Source of the DNA: GCA-2705995 sp048267965
GTDB lineage: Bacteria; Bacteroidota; Bacteroidia; Flavobacteriales_G; Salibacteraceae
Direction: 5' to 3'
DNA length: 64,000 nucleotides
Assembly (NCBI GenBank): GCA_048267965.1
Contig: JBLWWK010000015.1
Location: 1 to 64,000, forward strand
Under the pieces are notes generated by a model. The model was not told the origin of the DNA and did not search any database. It saw only the letters and a list, made by a program, of their open reading frames with translations. Numbering within the stretch: position 1 is the first letter of the stretch; every line of letters starts with the position of its first letter. This document shows positions 24,415 to 33,423 of the stretch, one piece after another. Made by a program: the position numbers and the translations under genes.

Positions 24415-25032
24415 TTATTGAGATAGAGTAGACGAGTATGGAGTACGGTTCAAAATAGAGCGACCTAATGTAATTTCATCGGTGTATTCTAGTACATCGC
24501 CAACGGCAACACCTCTGGCAATGGTAGAAATATCTACCCCTAAAGGAGATAGTTTTTTATATAAAAAGAAGTTAGTAGTATCCCCTTCCATAGTGGTGCT
24601 TAAGGCCAGAATTACTTCTTTAATGCCTGATTCTTTAGTACGTTGTAATAGACTATCGATGGTAAGGTCGTTAGGTCCAACTCCATCCATAGGCGAAATA
24701 TGTCCGCCTAAAACGTGATAAAGTCCGTTAAATTGCCCGGTGTTTTCGAGGGCAATAATGTCTCGTAAATCTTCTACCACGCAGAGAGTAGATTGGTCTC
24801 TTTTGGGGTTCCTACAGATACCACAAATAGAAGCATCGCTAACATTATGGCATTTCTCGCAAAACTGGATCTCAGAGCGCATGGTAGTAAAAGCGTTGGC
24901 AAACTGCTGCACTTCTTCTTCAGATTGATTAAGCAGGTGAAGGGTAAGGCGCAGAGCGGTTTTTCTGCCAATGCCGGGCAACGAAGCAAATTGCTCTACA
25001 GCCTGAGACAATAGTTTAGAAGGTAAATCCAT
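24415..25032 (-). CDS. recR: Recombination mediator protein RecR
   Basis: A 205-residue cytosolic protein that, with RecO and RecF, loads RecA at gaps. Landmarks in order: helix-hairpin-helix near the start (FASLPGIGRKTALRLTLHLL), a C4 zinc finger (CEKCHNVSDASICGIC), and a Toprim domain beginning LCVVEDLRDIIALENTGQFNGLYHVLGG, with SPMDGVGPNDL. The length is that of the family. The promoter is a textbook TTG-N20-TACTTTTG whose -7 box ends 4 bases before the ATG, so the mRNA is probably leaderless. The glycosyltransferase fusion follows 2 bases after its stop. Confidence 0.95.
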   Translation of the reverse strand: MDLPSKLLSQAVEQFASLPGIGRKTALRLTLHLLNQSEEEVQQFANAFTTMRSEIQFCEKCHNVSDASICGICRNPKRDQSTLCVVEDLRDIIALENTGQFNGLYHVLGGHISPMDGVGPNDLTIDSLLQRTKESGIKEVILALSTTMEGDTTNFFLYKKLSPLGVDISTIARGVAVGDVLEYTDEITLGRSILNRTPYSSTLSQ

Positions 25033-25036
25033 GGGC

Positions 25037-25067
25037 CAAAAGTAAACTGTTGCAGGGGTAGAATCAA
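25037..25067 (-). promoter_or_regulatory. Promoter of recR with a -7 box 4 bases from the start codon
   Basis: On the minus strand TTG (plus 25065-25067), 20 bases, TACTTTTG (plus 25037-25044), GCCC, ATG. The start point would fall on or beside the ATG. Confidence 0.7.
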
Positions 25068-25096
25068 CTGTTGTGAAATTTGATTTTATTTGCGGT

Positions 25097-26560
25097 ATGT
25101 CGCCAACATTGATTTTATCTCTTATTGCCGCCTACTTTGTTCTCTTAATCGTAATTGCAAAATTCACGGCTACGAGCAATGATAATAAGGCTTTCTTTTT
25201 AGGTAACCGACAGTCTCCGTGGTATGTGGTAGCCTTCGGAATGATTGGGACCTCACTCAGCGGAGTCACTTTTATCTCGGTGCCCGGCTGGGTAGAATCT
25301 TCTCAGTTTTCTTATATGCAGATGGTTTTAGGCTATTTGGTAGGTTATTTTGTGATTGCCACCGTGCTAATGCCTTTGTACTATCGCTTACAACTAACCA
25401 GTATTTATAGCTATTTTCAAGAAAGATTTGGCAATGTTTCTTACAAAACCGCAGCCGCTTGTTTCTTGATTTCTAGGCTGGTAGGAGCCGCTTTTCGACT
25501 GTTTTTAGTAGCCGTTGTATTGAATTATGCCGTTTTTGACCAATTAGGGATAGAGGTTCCGTTTTTTGTTACCGTTCTGGTTACCATTGGTTTAATTTGG
25601 TTGTATACTTCGAAAGGGGGAATCAAAACCATTATCTGGACAGATACTTTACAAACTGCTTTTATGCTCTTGGCGGTAGGAACCACTATCTATATTATCG
25701 CAACTCATTTTGGTTGGGGAGTTTTCGATTTAATTGAAGAAATTCAAGAGTCGAAATACAGTCAAATCTTCTTTTTTGATGATTTTAAAGACAGTCGATT
25801 CTTTTTCAAAAATTTTATTGGAGGGGCGTTTATTGCCATTGTGATGACGGGTATGGACCAAGATATGATGCAAAAAAATCTCAGTTGCAAATCGATTGGC
25901 GAAGCCCAGAAAAACATGTTTTGGTTCAGCATTGTATTGGTATTTGTAAATCTTTTATTCTTGGCTTTAGGTGCTTTATTATATATGTATTCGGAACATC
26001 AAGGAATGGCGCTCCCTGAAAAAGCCGATGAGCTGTACCCAATGATTGCCCTCAACGGAGGTTTGGGAATAGTAGTAGGCGTATTCTTCTTGCTGGGGTT
26101 AATAGCTGCAGCTTATTCTTCTGCAGATTCTGCTCTTACCGCTTTAACTACCAGTTTTTGTGTGGATTTTCTTGACATTGAAAAGCGCTCAAAAGAAATT
26201 CAATTGAAATGGAGAAAGTGGGTGCATGTTTCAATCTCTTTGGTGTTAGCAGTAATCATCATGATTTTTAGCACTATCAACGAAGAAAGCGTAATAAGCG
26301 AATTATTTAAAGCAGCAGGTTATACGTATGGTCCATTGCTAGGCTTGTTTTCTTTTGGTTTGTTAACCCAACGCACAATTAAAGACAAGTATGCTTTGCT
26401 TATTGCAATTGTTGCTCCTCTATTAACTTATGTAATCGCATCGAATGCTCATACTTGGTTAGGCGGTTATCAAATGGGTTTCGAGTTGATTTTGGTAAAT
26501 GGCCTTCTGATGTTTTTAGGATTATTCATTATTTCAAATCAAAACAAAACATCAAATTAG
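25097..26560 (+). CDS. Sodium:solute symporter (SSS family)
   Basis: About 487 residues with 13 or so membrane helices. Characteristic are FFLGNRQSPWYVVAFGMIGTSLSGVTFISVPGWV near the N-terminus, GGIKTIIWTDTLQ in the middle and AAAYSSADSALTALTTSFCVDF, which carries the sodium-site serines. The family takes up sugars, amino acids, vitamins or organic acids with sodium. This subgroup is common in marine Bacteroidota, and its substrate cannot be read from sequence. I choose the ATG at 25097 (MSPTLILSLIAAYFVLL). A GTG at 25073 in the same frame would add eight residues and lie closer to the divergent recR promoter. Confidence 0.88.
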   Translation: MSPTLILSLIAAYFVLLIVIAKFTATSNDNKAFFLGNRQSPWYVVAFGMIGTSLSGVTFISVPGWVESSQFSYMQMVLGYLVGYFVIATVLMPLYYRLQLTSIYSYFQERFGNVSYKTAAACFLISRLVGAAFRLFLVAVVLNYAVFDQLGIEVPFFVTVLVTIGLIWLYTSKGGIKTIIWTDTLQTAFMLLAVGTTIYIIATHFGWGVFDLIEEIQESKYSQIFFFDDFKDSRFFFKNFIGGAFIAIVMTGMDQDMMQKNLSCKSIGEAQKNMFWFSIVLVFVNLLFLALGALLYMYSEHQGMALPEKADELYPMIALNGGLGIVVGVFFLLGLIAAAYSSADSALTALTTSFCVDFLDIEKRSKEIQLKWRKWVHVSISLVLAVIIMIFSTINEESVISELFKAAGYTYGPLLGLFSFGLLTQRTIKDKYALLIAIVAPLLTYVIASNAHTWLGGYQMGFELILVNGLLMFLGLFIISNQNKTSN

Positions 26561-26672
26561 GAAAAAATCAAAGTTCTTGTAGGTTCTTACAGTAATTTTT
26601 CGATATTTAAGGTCATGTTCTCAGTCGTAGAATGTAACCACTCCACATTGTTAAATTTCGAAAAATCGTTGT

Positions 26673-27443
26673 ATGAAGAAAAATTACTTTGTTTTCTCTG
26701 CTGTAGTTACAGCATTGGTTTGTGGAATTGCATCAATAGCATCTAGTAACGGACCAAGTCAAGCATTAACCAATTCACCTATCGGGAACGAAACGTGTAA
26801 TCGTTGCCATTCTGGAACCGTTAACGCAGGGCCAGGATCTATTCAATTATCGGGGTTACCTACTGATTATGTTCCTGGTACTACATATAGTTTAACTCTA
26901 TCTATAACTGGAGAATCTTCTACAAAGCTGGGTTTTCAAACTGTAGCGCTCAACTCAGCAAATGCGAATGGTGGTTCCTTCAATAATCTTTCAAGTAATG
27001 TAGGAACCTTTACTGCTTCGGGAGCAACATTTATAGAACATACGAGTCCGTCTGCAACTGGAACGTGGACCTTCGACTGGACGGCACCAACAGCAGGAAC
27101 GGGTGATGTTTCTATTTACACAGCTATTAATGCCACCAATAATAACGGAAACACTTCCGGAGACCGAGTTTACAATCAACTGTTTTCGGTTTCAGAAGCG
27201 GGAGCTGCATCCGTAGCAAATACTAACGAGAAGGCGATTCGATTATTCCCGAACCCGGCCACAGATTGGGTGCTATTAGAAAATGTAAAGCCGAACAGTT
27301 GGGTAAGCGTATATAATCTACAAGGTCAACAGGTATTTGAAAACCGCACCAATGCAGATCAAAAAATTGAATTATCGAGTTGGCCAAAAGGAACCTATTT
27401 CATGGTGGTAGAGCAAGAAGTGTATAAATTTGTGAAAAGATAG
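26673..27443 (+). CDS. Secreted choice-of-anchor V protein with a CxxCH motif and T9SS type A sorting domain
   Basis: A 256-residue exported protein. A signal peptide covers about 1-25. Then GNETCNRCHSG presents a CxxCH motif, the c-type haem attachment signature, at about residues 42-46. A beta-rich domain (50-175) of the choice-of-anchor V/reelin-like type follows, and a type A T9SS domain (IRLFPNPATDWVLLENVKPN, then KGTYFMVVEQEVYKFVKR) closes the protein. It should be secreted and anchored on the surface. Whether haem is bound is open; the same motif occurs in other members of the domain family. It has no evident operon partner. Confidence 0.82.
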   Translation: MKKNYFVFSAVVTALVCGIASIASSNGPSQALTNSPIGNETCNRCHSGTVNAGPGSIQLSGLPTDYVPGTTYSLTLSITGESSTKLGFQTVALNSANANGGSFNNLSSNVGTFTASGATFIEHTSPSATGTWTFDWTAPTAGTGDVSIYTAINATNNNGNTSGDRVYNQLFSVSEAGAASVANTNEKAIRLFPNPATDWVLLENVKPNSWVSVYNLQGQQVFENRTNADQKIELSSWPKGTYFMVVEQEVYKFVKR

Positions 27444-27582
27444 TTTATAAATAGGTCTATTTTGTAGACAGTGTTTCAAATTGGGACGGTTTTTAATGGA
27501 ATGATATTTATTAACTGTCTGAAAATAAGTAAAATGTAATTCGGGACTGATGCTTGTTTTAATACTGGCATAATTGAAAATC

Positions 27583-29535
27583 ATGAATCATAACATCACA
27601 TCAAAAGCACTTTTAGTGCTAGCTCTTTCAGGCCTAGCGTTAACGTCTTGTAAAAAAGACGATGACTCTACAACTAAGAAAACACCAACTGTAGTTTCTA
27701 ACGATTTTAACTACGAAACTGCAATCAAGGCGGGTATTTACTTTGACGTTCCTGAGCATTTACAAAATGCAACTTTCGAATTGTATACAGCCGATCCGGA
27801 AAACGGAGGGGAATTGTTAACGCAAGGGAAGTTTAATACTACAGGTACTTACGAATCTTCGTATTTGGTTCCTACCAGTATTAGCGAAGTTTACTTTAAG
27901 TCTACTTATGTTGGTTTGCCTGGTGGTTTTACCATTCCGGTAGAAAATGGTGTGATTGCTTACAATTTTGATCAAACACGTGAGTTCAGATCTCAGAGAA
28001 GTAAAGGAACTACTCCGTCTGCTCAAGCAATCAATAACGTGGTTTACAATTTCATGGGATCTTACAATTACCTAGGAGTTCCTGATTATTTACTGAACCC
28101 AGGAGATAATTTAGATCAGTCGTTTATCGATATGGTAAACGCATCTTTACCAGAAAACAACCCTGTTCCAACGTCTAATCCACAGTATTTAGCAGGAAGC
28201 AATGAAACAAACTTAGTGCTAACTGATAGTGCTGATGTTTGGGTAACTTTTGTTGCTGAAGGAGCCGGTTACAAAAACGTTTTAGCTTATTACACATACG
28301 ATGTAAACAACGCGCCAACCAATCCAAGTGATATCGATAGCATTCACTTTATTTTTCCAAATGCTTCTTTCGCTGGTTCAGGTGGAGGACTTTACGCTGG
28401 AGATAAAGTTTACTTAGGTGCTTTTGGTGCACAAACAGGTATTGGATGGGTGCTTCTACAAAACGCATGGAACTCAAGCAACAATACAGTTAACTTAAAT
28501 GCAACTCATTTATACTCAACTACAGAATGGAATCCTGAAAATGATCCTTCTTTAAAACAGCATAACGTTGCCTTGTACGATCAAGCAAGAGAATTAGTAT
28601 TGATTGGTTTCGAAGATCAAATTAGAACGAGCAGTGACCAAGATTTTAACGACTGTGTTTTCTATGCAACTTCAAACCCAATTGAAGCGATTAATACAGG
28701 TCAATTACCTCCAATCAACCAAGGTGGAAACGATGGCGATGGCGATGGTATTCCTGATTCACAAGATGATTATCCGAACGATGGAAGTAGAGCTTTTAAC
28801 AACTACATTCCGTTCAATAACGCTTACAGTTCAAATGCATTCGAAGATTTATGGCCATCACAAGGTGACTATGACTTCAACGATATGATTGTAAACTACA
28901 ACTTTAACCACATTACTAATGGCTTAAATGAGTTGGTAGAGTTAGAGTGGAAAATTGTAGTTCGCCACATTGGAGCTTCTTTCCACAATGGTTTTGGAAT
29001 TGAGTTACCGTTTCCAGCAAGTCAAGTGTCTAGTGTAACCGGACATCAGTTTACAGATAACTTAGTAACATTAAGTGCAAACGGAACAGAAGCCAACCAA
29101 ACAAATGCAGTAATTATGGTATTTGACGATGCAATGGATGTGTTTGAAGATACAATTACCATGAACATTCAATTGGCAAATCCATACAGCTTCAGTGCTT
29201 TTAACCAAGCTGGTTGGAACCCGTTCATCTTTGTAAATGGTGTTCGTTCACACGAGGTACACTTACCAAATTATGCACCTACCGATTTAATGAACATGGC
29301 ATTATTCGGAACCATTGCAGATGATAGTGACCCTGCTACAGGTCGTTACTACAAAAACACAGAAAATAAGCCTTGGGCCATCAATGTATCTTACGATTAC
29401 CAAGCGCCTGTTGAGAAAGTTAGAATTGAAAATGCATATGTACATTTTAACGACTGGGTAAATAGCAACGGAACATTGTTCTTAGATTGGTATGTAGATC
29501 AACCAGGCTTTAGAAATGTATCGAATATTCAGTAG
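27583..29535 (+). CDS. LruC domain-containing lipoprotein
   Basis: About 650 residues. A lipoprotein signal peptide ends LALTSC with Cys at residue 23, followed by KKDDDS. The LruC (leucine-rich-leader-upstream, DUF4842-associated) domain covers the middle and C-terminal part. It shows an acidic repeat GDGDGIPDSQDDYPNDGSRAFNN, likely calcium-binding like thrombospondin type 3 repeats, and YDFNDMIVNYNFN just after it. A second similar motif, DQDFNDCVFYAT, precedes it. Surface lipoproteins of this family are widespread in Bacteroidota, with unknown ligand. The ATG at 27583 is preferred over a TTG at 27574. A strong terminator follows. Confidence 0.85.
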   Translation: MNHNITSKALLVLALSGLALTSCKKDDDSTTKKTPTVVSNDFNYETAIKAGIYFDVPEHLQNATFELYTADPENGGELLTQGKFNTTGTYESSYLVPTSISEVYFKSTYVGLPGGFTIPVENGVIAYNFDQTREFRSQRSKGTTPSAQAINNVVYNFMGSYNYLGVPDYLLNPGDNLDQSFIDMVNASLPENNPVPTSNPQYLAGSNETNLVLTDSADVWVTFVAEGAGYKNVLAYYTYDVNNAPTNPSDIDSIHFIFPNASFAGSGGGLYAGDKVYLGAFGAQTGIGWVLLQNAWNSSNNTVNLNATHLYSTTEWNPENDPSLKQHNVALYDQARELVLIGFEDQIRTSSDQDFNDCVFYATSNPIEAINTGQLPPINQGGNDGDGDGIPDSQDDYPNDGSRAFNNYIPFNNAYSSNAFEDLWPSQGDYDFNDMIVNYNFNHITNGLNELVELEWKIVVRHIGASFHNGFGIELPFPASQVSSVTGHQFTDNLVTLSANGTEANQTNAVIMVFDDAMDVFEDTITMNIQLANPYSFSAFNQAGWNPFIFVNGVRSHEVHLPNYAPTDLMNMALFGTIADDSDPATGRYYKNTENKPWAINVSYDYQAPVEKVRIENAYVHFNDWVNSNGTLFLDWYVDQPGFRNVSNIQ

Positions 29536-29567
29536 ATTAGGGTTAGAGATAGTTAGATGATGATTGA

Positions 29568-29597
29568 GAAAGGGATGCGAAAGCATCCCTTTTTTTG
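29568..29597 (+). terminator. Intrinsic terminator of the LruC gene
   Basis: AGGGATGC-GAAA-GCATCCCT (29571-29590) is a perfect stem with a GNRA tetraloop, followed by a run of seven T. Confidence 0.92.
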
Positions 29598-29927
29598 TTT
29601 TGTACAATTGTTTTCGGTAGAACCACACAATCCATTTTATGGAAAATTCAAATTGCCATTATCTACCAAGATTTGAGCAATAAATCAGTGAAAAACACCA
29701 CAAGAAGATGTAGAATGTAGCCGTGCATTGCCAACTGATTCCTGCACATTTTACCTTATTTTTCTTTCCAAATAGACGCTAAAGATGAAGAAAGGCTACA
29801 TTCATCTGGGTGAACAAAACTTCAGAATTTTTGGATAGCAATTGCTTGTAAAGATGAGTTGTGTTTAGTTTGATTCTCTATCGGTAGGAACCAACGTTCG
29901 CTTTAATAAAGTTGAAATAAAAATGAA
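29598..29927. other. Gene-free spacer with an inverted repeat
   Basis: No gene recognised between the LruC terminator and the nfeD-like stop. It contains a perfect 10-base inverted repeat, GAATGTAGCC (29713-29722) with GGCTACATTC (29794-29803), and the exact 12-mer motif at 29881-29892. Confidence 0.55.
29881..29892 (+). repeat. Exact copy of the 12-mer TCGGTAGGAACC
   Basis: Intergenic, 36 bases from the stop of the convergent NfeD-family gene. Confidence 0.9.
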
Positions 29928-31262
29928 TTATTTCTTCCTAACGATTAACTGAGCGGTTTGATATTTTACCACTTCAACTTCAGTATTGGCTTCTAAATAA
30001 CCATCTAGTGCTGTGGCATCGTAATATTCTCCCTCCACCGAAACTGTGCCACCGGGGCGCATTACTGTGATGGTAGTTCCTATTTTGCCCACCAGCTGAT
30101 GTTCATTGGGATCGGTTCCTACAAAGCCTTGCTCTTTCGATTGAACTGCATTAAGTGCAAAACGACTAAAAAAGCTCGATTTTAATAATTGAACTCCCAA
30201 GATAATACTGCCGCCTAAGCCCACGATGGTGGCCACCAAAACGGTAAGTAGCGCTTCTAACGCCTTTTCAGAATCAACAAACTCGAAGTCGAAACCCACG
30301 TTGCCAATCATGCTCAGGGTTAATCCTGCAACTATCAATACAATTCCAGAAATTCCGGCCACTCCAAATCCTGGAATTACAAAAATTTCGACTGCAACGA
30401 GCACAATTCCAATGAAGAAGATGATTAACTCCCATTGCTCTGCTAAACCTTCGAGGTAGTAGGGAGCAAAGAAAACAACAGCTGCAATGGCGCTTGCCAA
30501 AATGGGAAAACCTAAGCCCGGTGATTGCAACTCAAAGTAAATTCCGCCCACAATAACCAAGATTAAAACCCCGCTAATGGCAGGATTAATAAGCCAACCA
30601 ATAATGTTGTCGATGGTAGAAGGCTGGTACTTTTTGAGCGTATAATTTTTTATTCCGGCTAGTTCGATAGCTTCAGGAATGGTTTTGGCAACGCCTTCAC
30701 AAAATCCATTTTTCACAGCATCTTGCGTGGTGAAGGTGAGTACTTTTCCAGAGTCTGAAACATTGGGCACGTACTTATCTGGATCGACCATAGCTTCGGC
30801 CATATCTGCGTTTCGGTTGGTTTCTTCGGCTGTTGCGCGCATTTTTTGGCGCATATAACTTTGGTATTTATCGGGCACAGGTTGGCCAGATTGATCTACC
30901 ACAGTGGCGGCTCCGATGGTAGAACCCGGCATCATGTAAATGCTATCGCAAGCAATAGAAATTAATGCGCCAGCTGAAGCCGCGTTGTTATTGATAAGAA
31001 CAAAAACAGGTATAGGTGACCGTAGGAACCGAGTACGAATACTATCAGCAATATCTACACGACCACCATAGGTGTCTAAATCGACAAAAAGAATATCGGC
31101 CCCGTAAGTTTGGGCTTCGTCCATAGCTTCTTGAACGGTTCTAAGGGCTGGTGGAGCAATTTCAGCCTTAAGATCGAATTGATAGATTTTAATGGTATCT
31201 GATTGTGCCCAAATGGAACATACAAATAGTTGAAAGAAGAAAAACAAGAGAGCCTTTTTCAT
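29928..31262 (-). CDS. NfeD family membrane-bound serine protease (ClpP class)
   Basis: A 444-residue membrane protein. A signal peptide or anchor (MKKALLFFFFQLFVCSIWAQ) precedes a ClpP/crotonase-like protease domain (about 25-225) with the motifs FVDLDTYGGRVDIADSI and LINNNAASAGALISIACD, where the Ser of AASAGA is the nucleophile. Four or five membrane helices follow (about 235-375), and a C-terminal OB-fold NfeD domain (about 390-444; GTVSVEGEYYDATA). Long NfeD proteins are linked to degradation of stomatin-like partners and membrane quality control; no stomatin gene is in the window. The ATG at 31262 is chosen because a longer frame would overlap the upstream gene. Last gene of the mtaB operon. 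Confidence 0.88.
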   Translation of the reverse strand: MKKALLFFFFQLFVCSIWAQSDTIKIYQFDLKAEIAPPALRTVQEAMDEAQTYGADILFVDLDTYGGRVDIADSIRTRFLRSPIPVFVLINNNAASAGALISIACDSIYMMPGSTIGAATVVDQSGQPVPDKYQSYMRQKMRATAEETNRNADMAEAMVDPDKYVPNVSDSGKVLTFTTQDAVKNGFCEGVAKTIPEAIELAGIKNYTLKKYQPSTIDNIIGWLINPAISGVLILVIVGGIYFELQSPGLGFPILASAIAAVVFFAPYYLEGLAEQWELIIFFIGIVLVAVEIFVIPGFGVAGISGIVLIVAGLTLSMIGNVGFDFEFVDSEKALEALLTVLVATIVGLGGSIILGVQLLKSSFFSRFALNAVQSKEQGFVGTDPNEHQLVGKIGTTITVMRPGGTVSVEGEYYDATALDGYLEANTEVEVVKYQTAQLIVRKK

Positions 31263-31299
31263 ACAGCGAGCAAATAACAAATAACTACACAAATGCGTT

Positions 31300-32094
31300 T
31301 TAGAAATACTGTTGAATTCTAGATTCAATAGCTGGATGAACGTTTTTGTTCGAAGCAATTATTTCTTTTCCTGAAAGGTAATTAAAACCATTTTTAAAAT
31401 CAGAAACTTGTCCGCCAGCTTCTTGAACCAGTAAAATACCAGCGGCAACATCCCACGGGTTTAAGCTGTATTCATAAAAAGCTTCGAAACGGCCACAAGC
31501 CACATAAGCTAAGTCTACTGCTGCACTTCCCAGCCTGCGCAAACCACGAGATTCTTTGAGAAGTAGTTTAAAAACTTCTAGGTATTCGTTAAGTTGAGAA
31601 TAGTCGTTATACGGAAAACCTGTTGCTAGCAACGATTGATTTAACGCTGTTTCTTTTGAAACAGCGATTCGATTACCGTTTAAATAAGCACCGTTTCCTT
31701 TGCTGGCATAAAAACACTCTTTTTGAGCAATTTCATAGACCACGCCAATTAATAATTGATTGTGTTCATCGGCAAGAGCAATGCTTACTGAGTAGCAAGG
31801 TAAGCCGTGAATAAAGTTCGTGGTTCCGTCAATGGGGTCGATAATCCAGTTGTAGCCTTCTTGGTTTTTAGTTCCGGTTCCTTCTTCAGCAATAAAACCT
31901 GCTTCTGGTAACAATTGAGAAAGCTCGTTAACTAATAATTTTTCAGAAGCTTTATCTACACTTGTTACAAAATCGTGTTCGCCCTTGGCTTCAATATTTT
32001 GAGCAGTTAGCAGTTTGCGTTCTTCAGTAATAAAATTTCCAGCTTTTTCAGCAATTCTACACACCTCTTGGGTAAGAGAAGAAAGGTTAAGCAT
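31300..32094 (-). CDS. Inositol monophosphatase family protein
   Basis: A 264-residue cytosolic Mg-dependent phosphatase (SuhB/IMPase/CysQ superfamily). The metal-site motifs are complete: GFIAEEGTG, WIIDPIDGTTNFIHGLP, and NPWDVAAGILLVQEAGG. Members hydrolyse inositol-1-phosphate, PAP or related sugar phosphates; the close match to the IMPase consensus suggests a SuhB-like enzyme. The ATG at 32094 overlaps the stop of mtaB by 8 bases, so the genes are translationally coupled. A longer frame from 32127 would start inside mtaB and is unlikely. Confidence 0.9.
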   Translation of the reverse strand: MLNLSSLTQEVCRIAEKAGNFITEERKLLTAQNIEAKGEHDFVTSVDKASEKLLVNELSQLLPEAGFIAEEGTGTKNQEGYNWIIDPIDGTTNFIHGLPCYSVSIALADEHNQLLIGVVYEIAQKECFYASKGNGAYLNGNRIAVSKETALNQSLLATGFPYNDYSQLNEYLEVFKLLLKESRGLRRLGSAAVDLAYVACGRFEAFYEYSLNPWDVAAGILLVQEAGGQVSDFKNGFNYLSGKEIIASNKNVHPAIESRIQQYF

Positions 32095-33400
32095 AAGTCG
32101 AGTTATTAACAATCTCCACAGAAGCAATTTCTTCGGCTCCTGTTTTAATTAGTTTTACTCGTTCAAAGGTATTGGCTTTTGAAGAATCGTAAGGTGTTTT
32201 AACACGAACATAATTTTCAGTATAACCGTGAAGAAAACCATCGTTGTCTTCAGTTTCCCACAAAACGGTTTTTTCTTTTTGAAGTTGAGACTCGTAGAAA
32301 GCACGTTTCTTTTTAGTCGATAAAATTCGGAGCATTTTATTGCGTTCCTGCCGAACAGAAACGGGCACAATTTCGTCCATTTTATCGGCTAGGGTATTGG
32401 CTCTTTCACTGTAGGTAAACACGTGAAAGTAAGATACATCTAAATCTTTTAAGAAGTTGTAAGTAAGTAGAAAATCTTCTTCTGTTTCTCCCGGAAAACC
32501 AACAATCACATCTACACCAATGCAGGCATCTGGCATCAATTTTTTAATGGTAGCTACACGATTGGCGTAAAGTTCGCTCACGTATTTTCTCTTCATGTTT
32601 TTGAGAATACGGTCGGAACCCGATTGCAGTGGGATATGAAAATGCGGAACAAATTTTTGACTTTCTGCGCTAAAAGCAATGATTTCGTCTGAAAGAAGGT
32701 TAGGTTCAATCGATGAAATTCTAAATCTAGGAATGGCCAATTGATCGAGTTCTTGGCAAAGTTGGAAGAAGTTTTCATGGGTTCCTGCCCCGAAATCTCC
32801 CGTATTTACCCCCGTTAATACTACCTCTTTAATTTCGGAGTTTTCAATTTCTTTCGCCTTTTCGATGGTTTGAGCGATGGTGTTACTTCTGCTTTTACCT
32901 CTAGCTAACGGAATGGTACAAAAAGTACAGTAGTAATCGCAGCCATCTTGAACTTTGAAAAAAGTTCGGGTTCTATCCTTTAGCGAAAATGACGGAAAAA
33001 ATTCTTTAACGCGACCAATTTTGCCATGAATGATTTTTCCTTCACCATTAGTTGGTAAATCTTCTAAATGCTCAACAACATTGAATTTTTCATTGGCTCC
33101 GAGCACCAAATCTACTCCAGGGATGGAAACAATCTCTTCTGGTTTCAATTGAGCGTAACATCCTACCACAATAATTTTGGCTGCGGCATTGGTTCGCTTG
33201 GCGCGATTCACAAAATTTCTACATTTTTTATCGGCCATATCGGTTACAGAACACGTGTTGATTACGTAAACATCTGCAAATTCTGTAAAACCCACACGGG
33301 CATAACCAGCCTCTTCAAAACTTCTCGCTATGGTAGAAGTTTCAGAGAAATTGAGCTTGCAGCCCAATGTATAAAAAGCAACTTTTTTGTACGGATTCAT
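32087..33400 (-). CDS. mtaB: tRNA (N6-threonylcarbamoyladenosine(37)-C2)-methylthiotransferase MtaB
   Basis: A 437-residue radical-SAM enzyme that adds a methylthio group to t6A37 of ANN-decoding tRNAs. The UPF0004 domain opens VAFYTLGCKLNFSETS, with the [4Fe-4S] cysteines GCK, NTCSV and GCYAQ. The radical-SAM cluster motif is QDGCDYYCTFCTIPLARG. Later motifs are IGVDVIVGFPGETEEDF and FHVFTYSER. A C-terminal TRAM-like part ends the protein. CKLN and the overall length favour MtaB over MiaB or RimO. First gene of the mtaB/IMPase/nfeD operon, with TACTTTTG 8 bases before the ATG. Confidence 0.93.
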   Translation of the reverse strand: MNPYKKVAFYTLGCKLNFSETSTIARSFEEAGYARVGFTEFADVYVINTCSVTDMADKKCRNFVNRAKRTNAAAKIIVVGCYAQLKPEEIVSIPGVDLVLGANEKFNVVEHLEDLPTNGEGKIIHGKIGRVKEFFPSFSLKDRTRTFFKVQDGCDYYCTFCTIPLARGKSRSNTIAQTIEKAKEIENSEIKEVVLTGVNTGDFGAGTHENFFQLCQELDQLAIPRFRISSIEPNLLSDEIIAFSAESQKFVPHFHIPLQSGSDRILKNMKRKYVSELYANRVATIKKLMPDACIGVDVIVGFPGETEEDFLLTYNFLKDLDVSYFHVFTYSERANTLADKMDEIVPVSVRQERNKMLRILSTKKKRAFYESQLQKEKTVLWETEDNDGFLHGYTENYVRVKTPYDSSKANTFERVKLIKTGAEEIASVEIVNNSTYA

Positions 33401-33408
33401 TGAACGCG

Positions 33409-33416
33409 CAAAAGTA
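33409..33416 (-). promoter_or_regulatory. -7 box TACTTTTG upstream of mtaB
   Basis: Exact consensus on the minus strand, 8 bases before the ATG. No TTG is seen at the -33 position. Confidence 0.5.
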
Positions 33417-33423
33417 CAAAAGA

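Noticed and set aside
31263..31358. Upstream extension of the NfeD-family protein
   Set aside because: It would overlap the inositol monophosphatase gene and put 32 odd residues before a perfect signal peptide.
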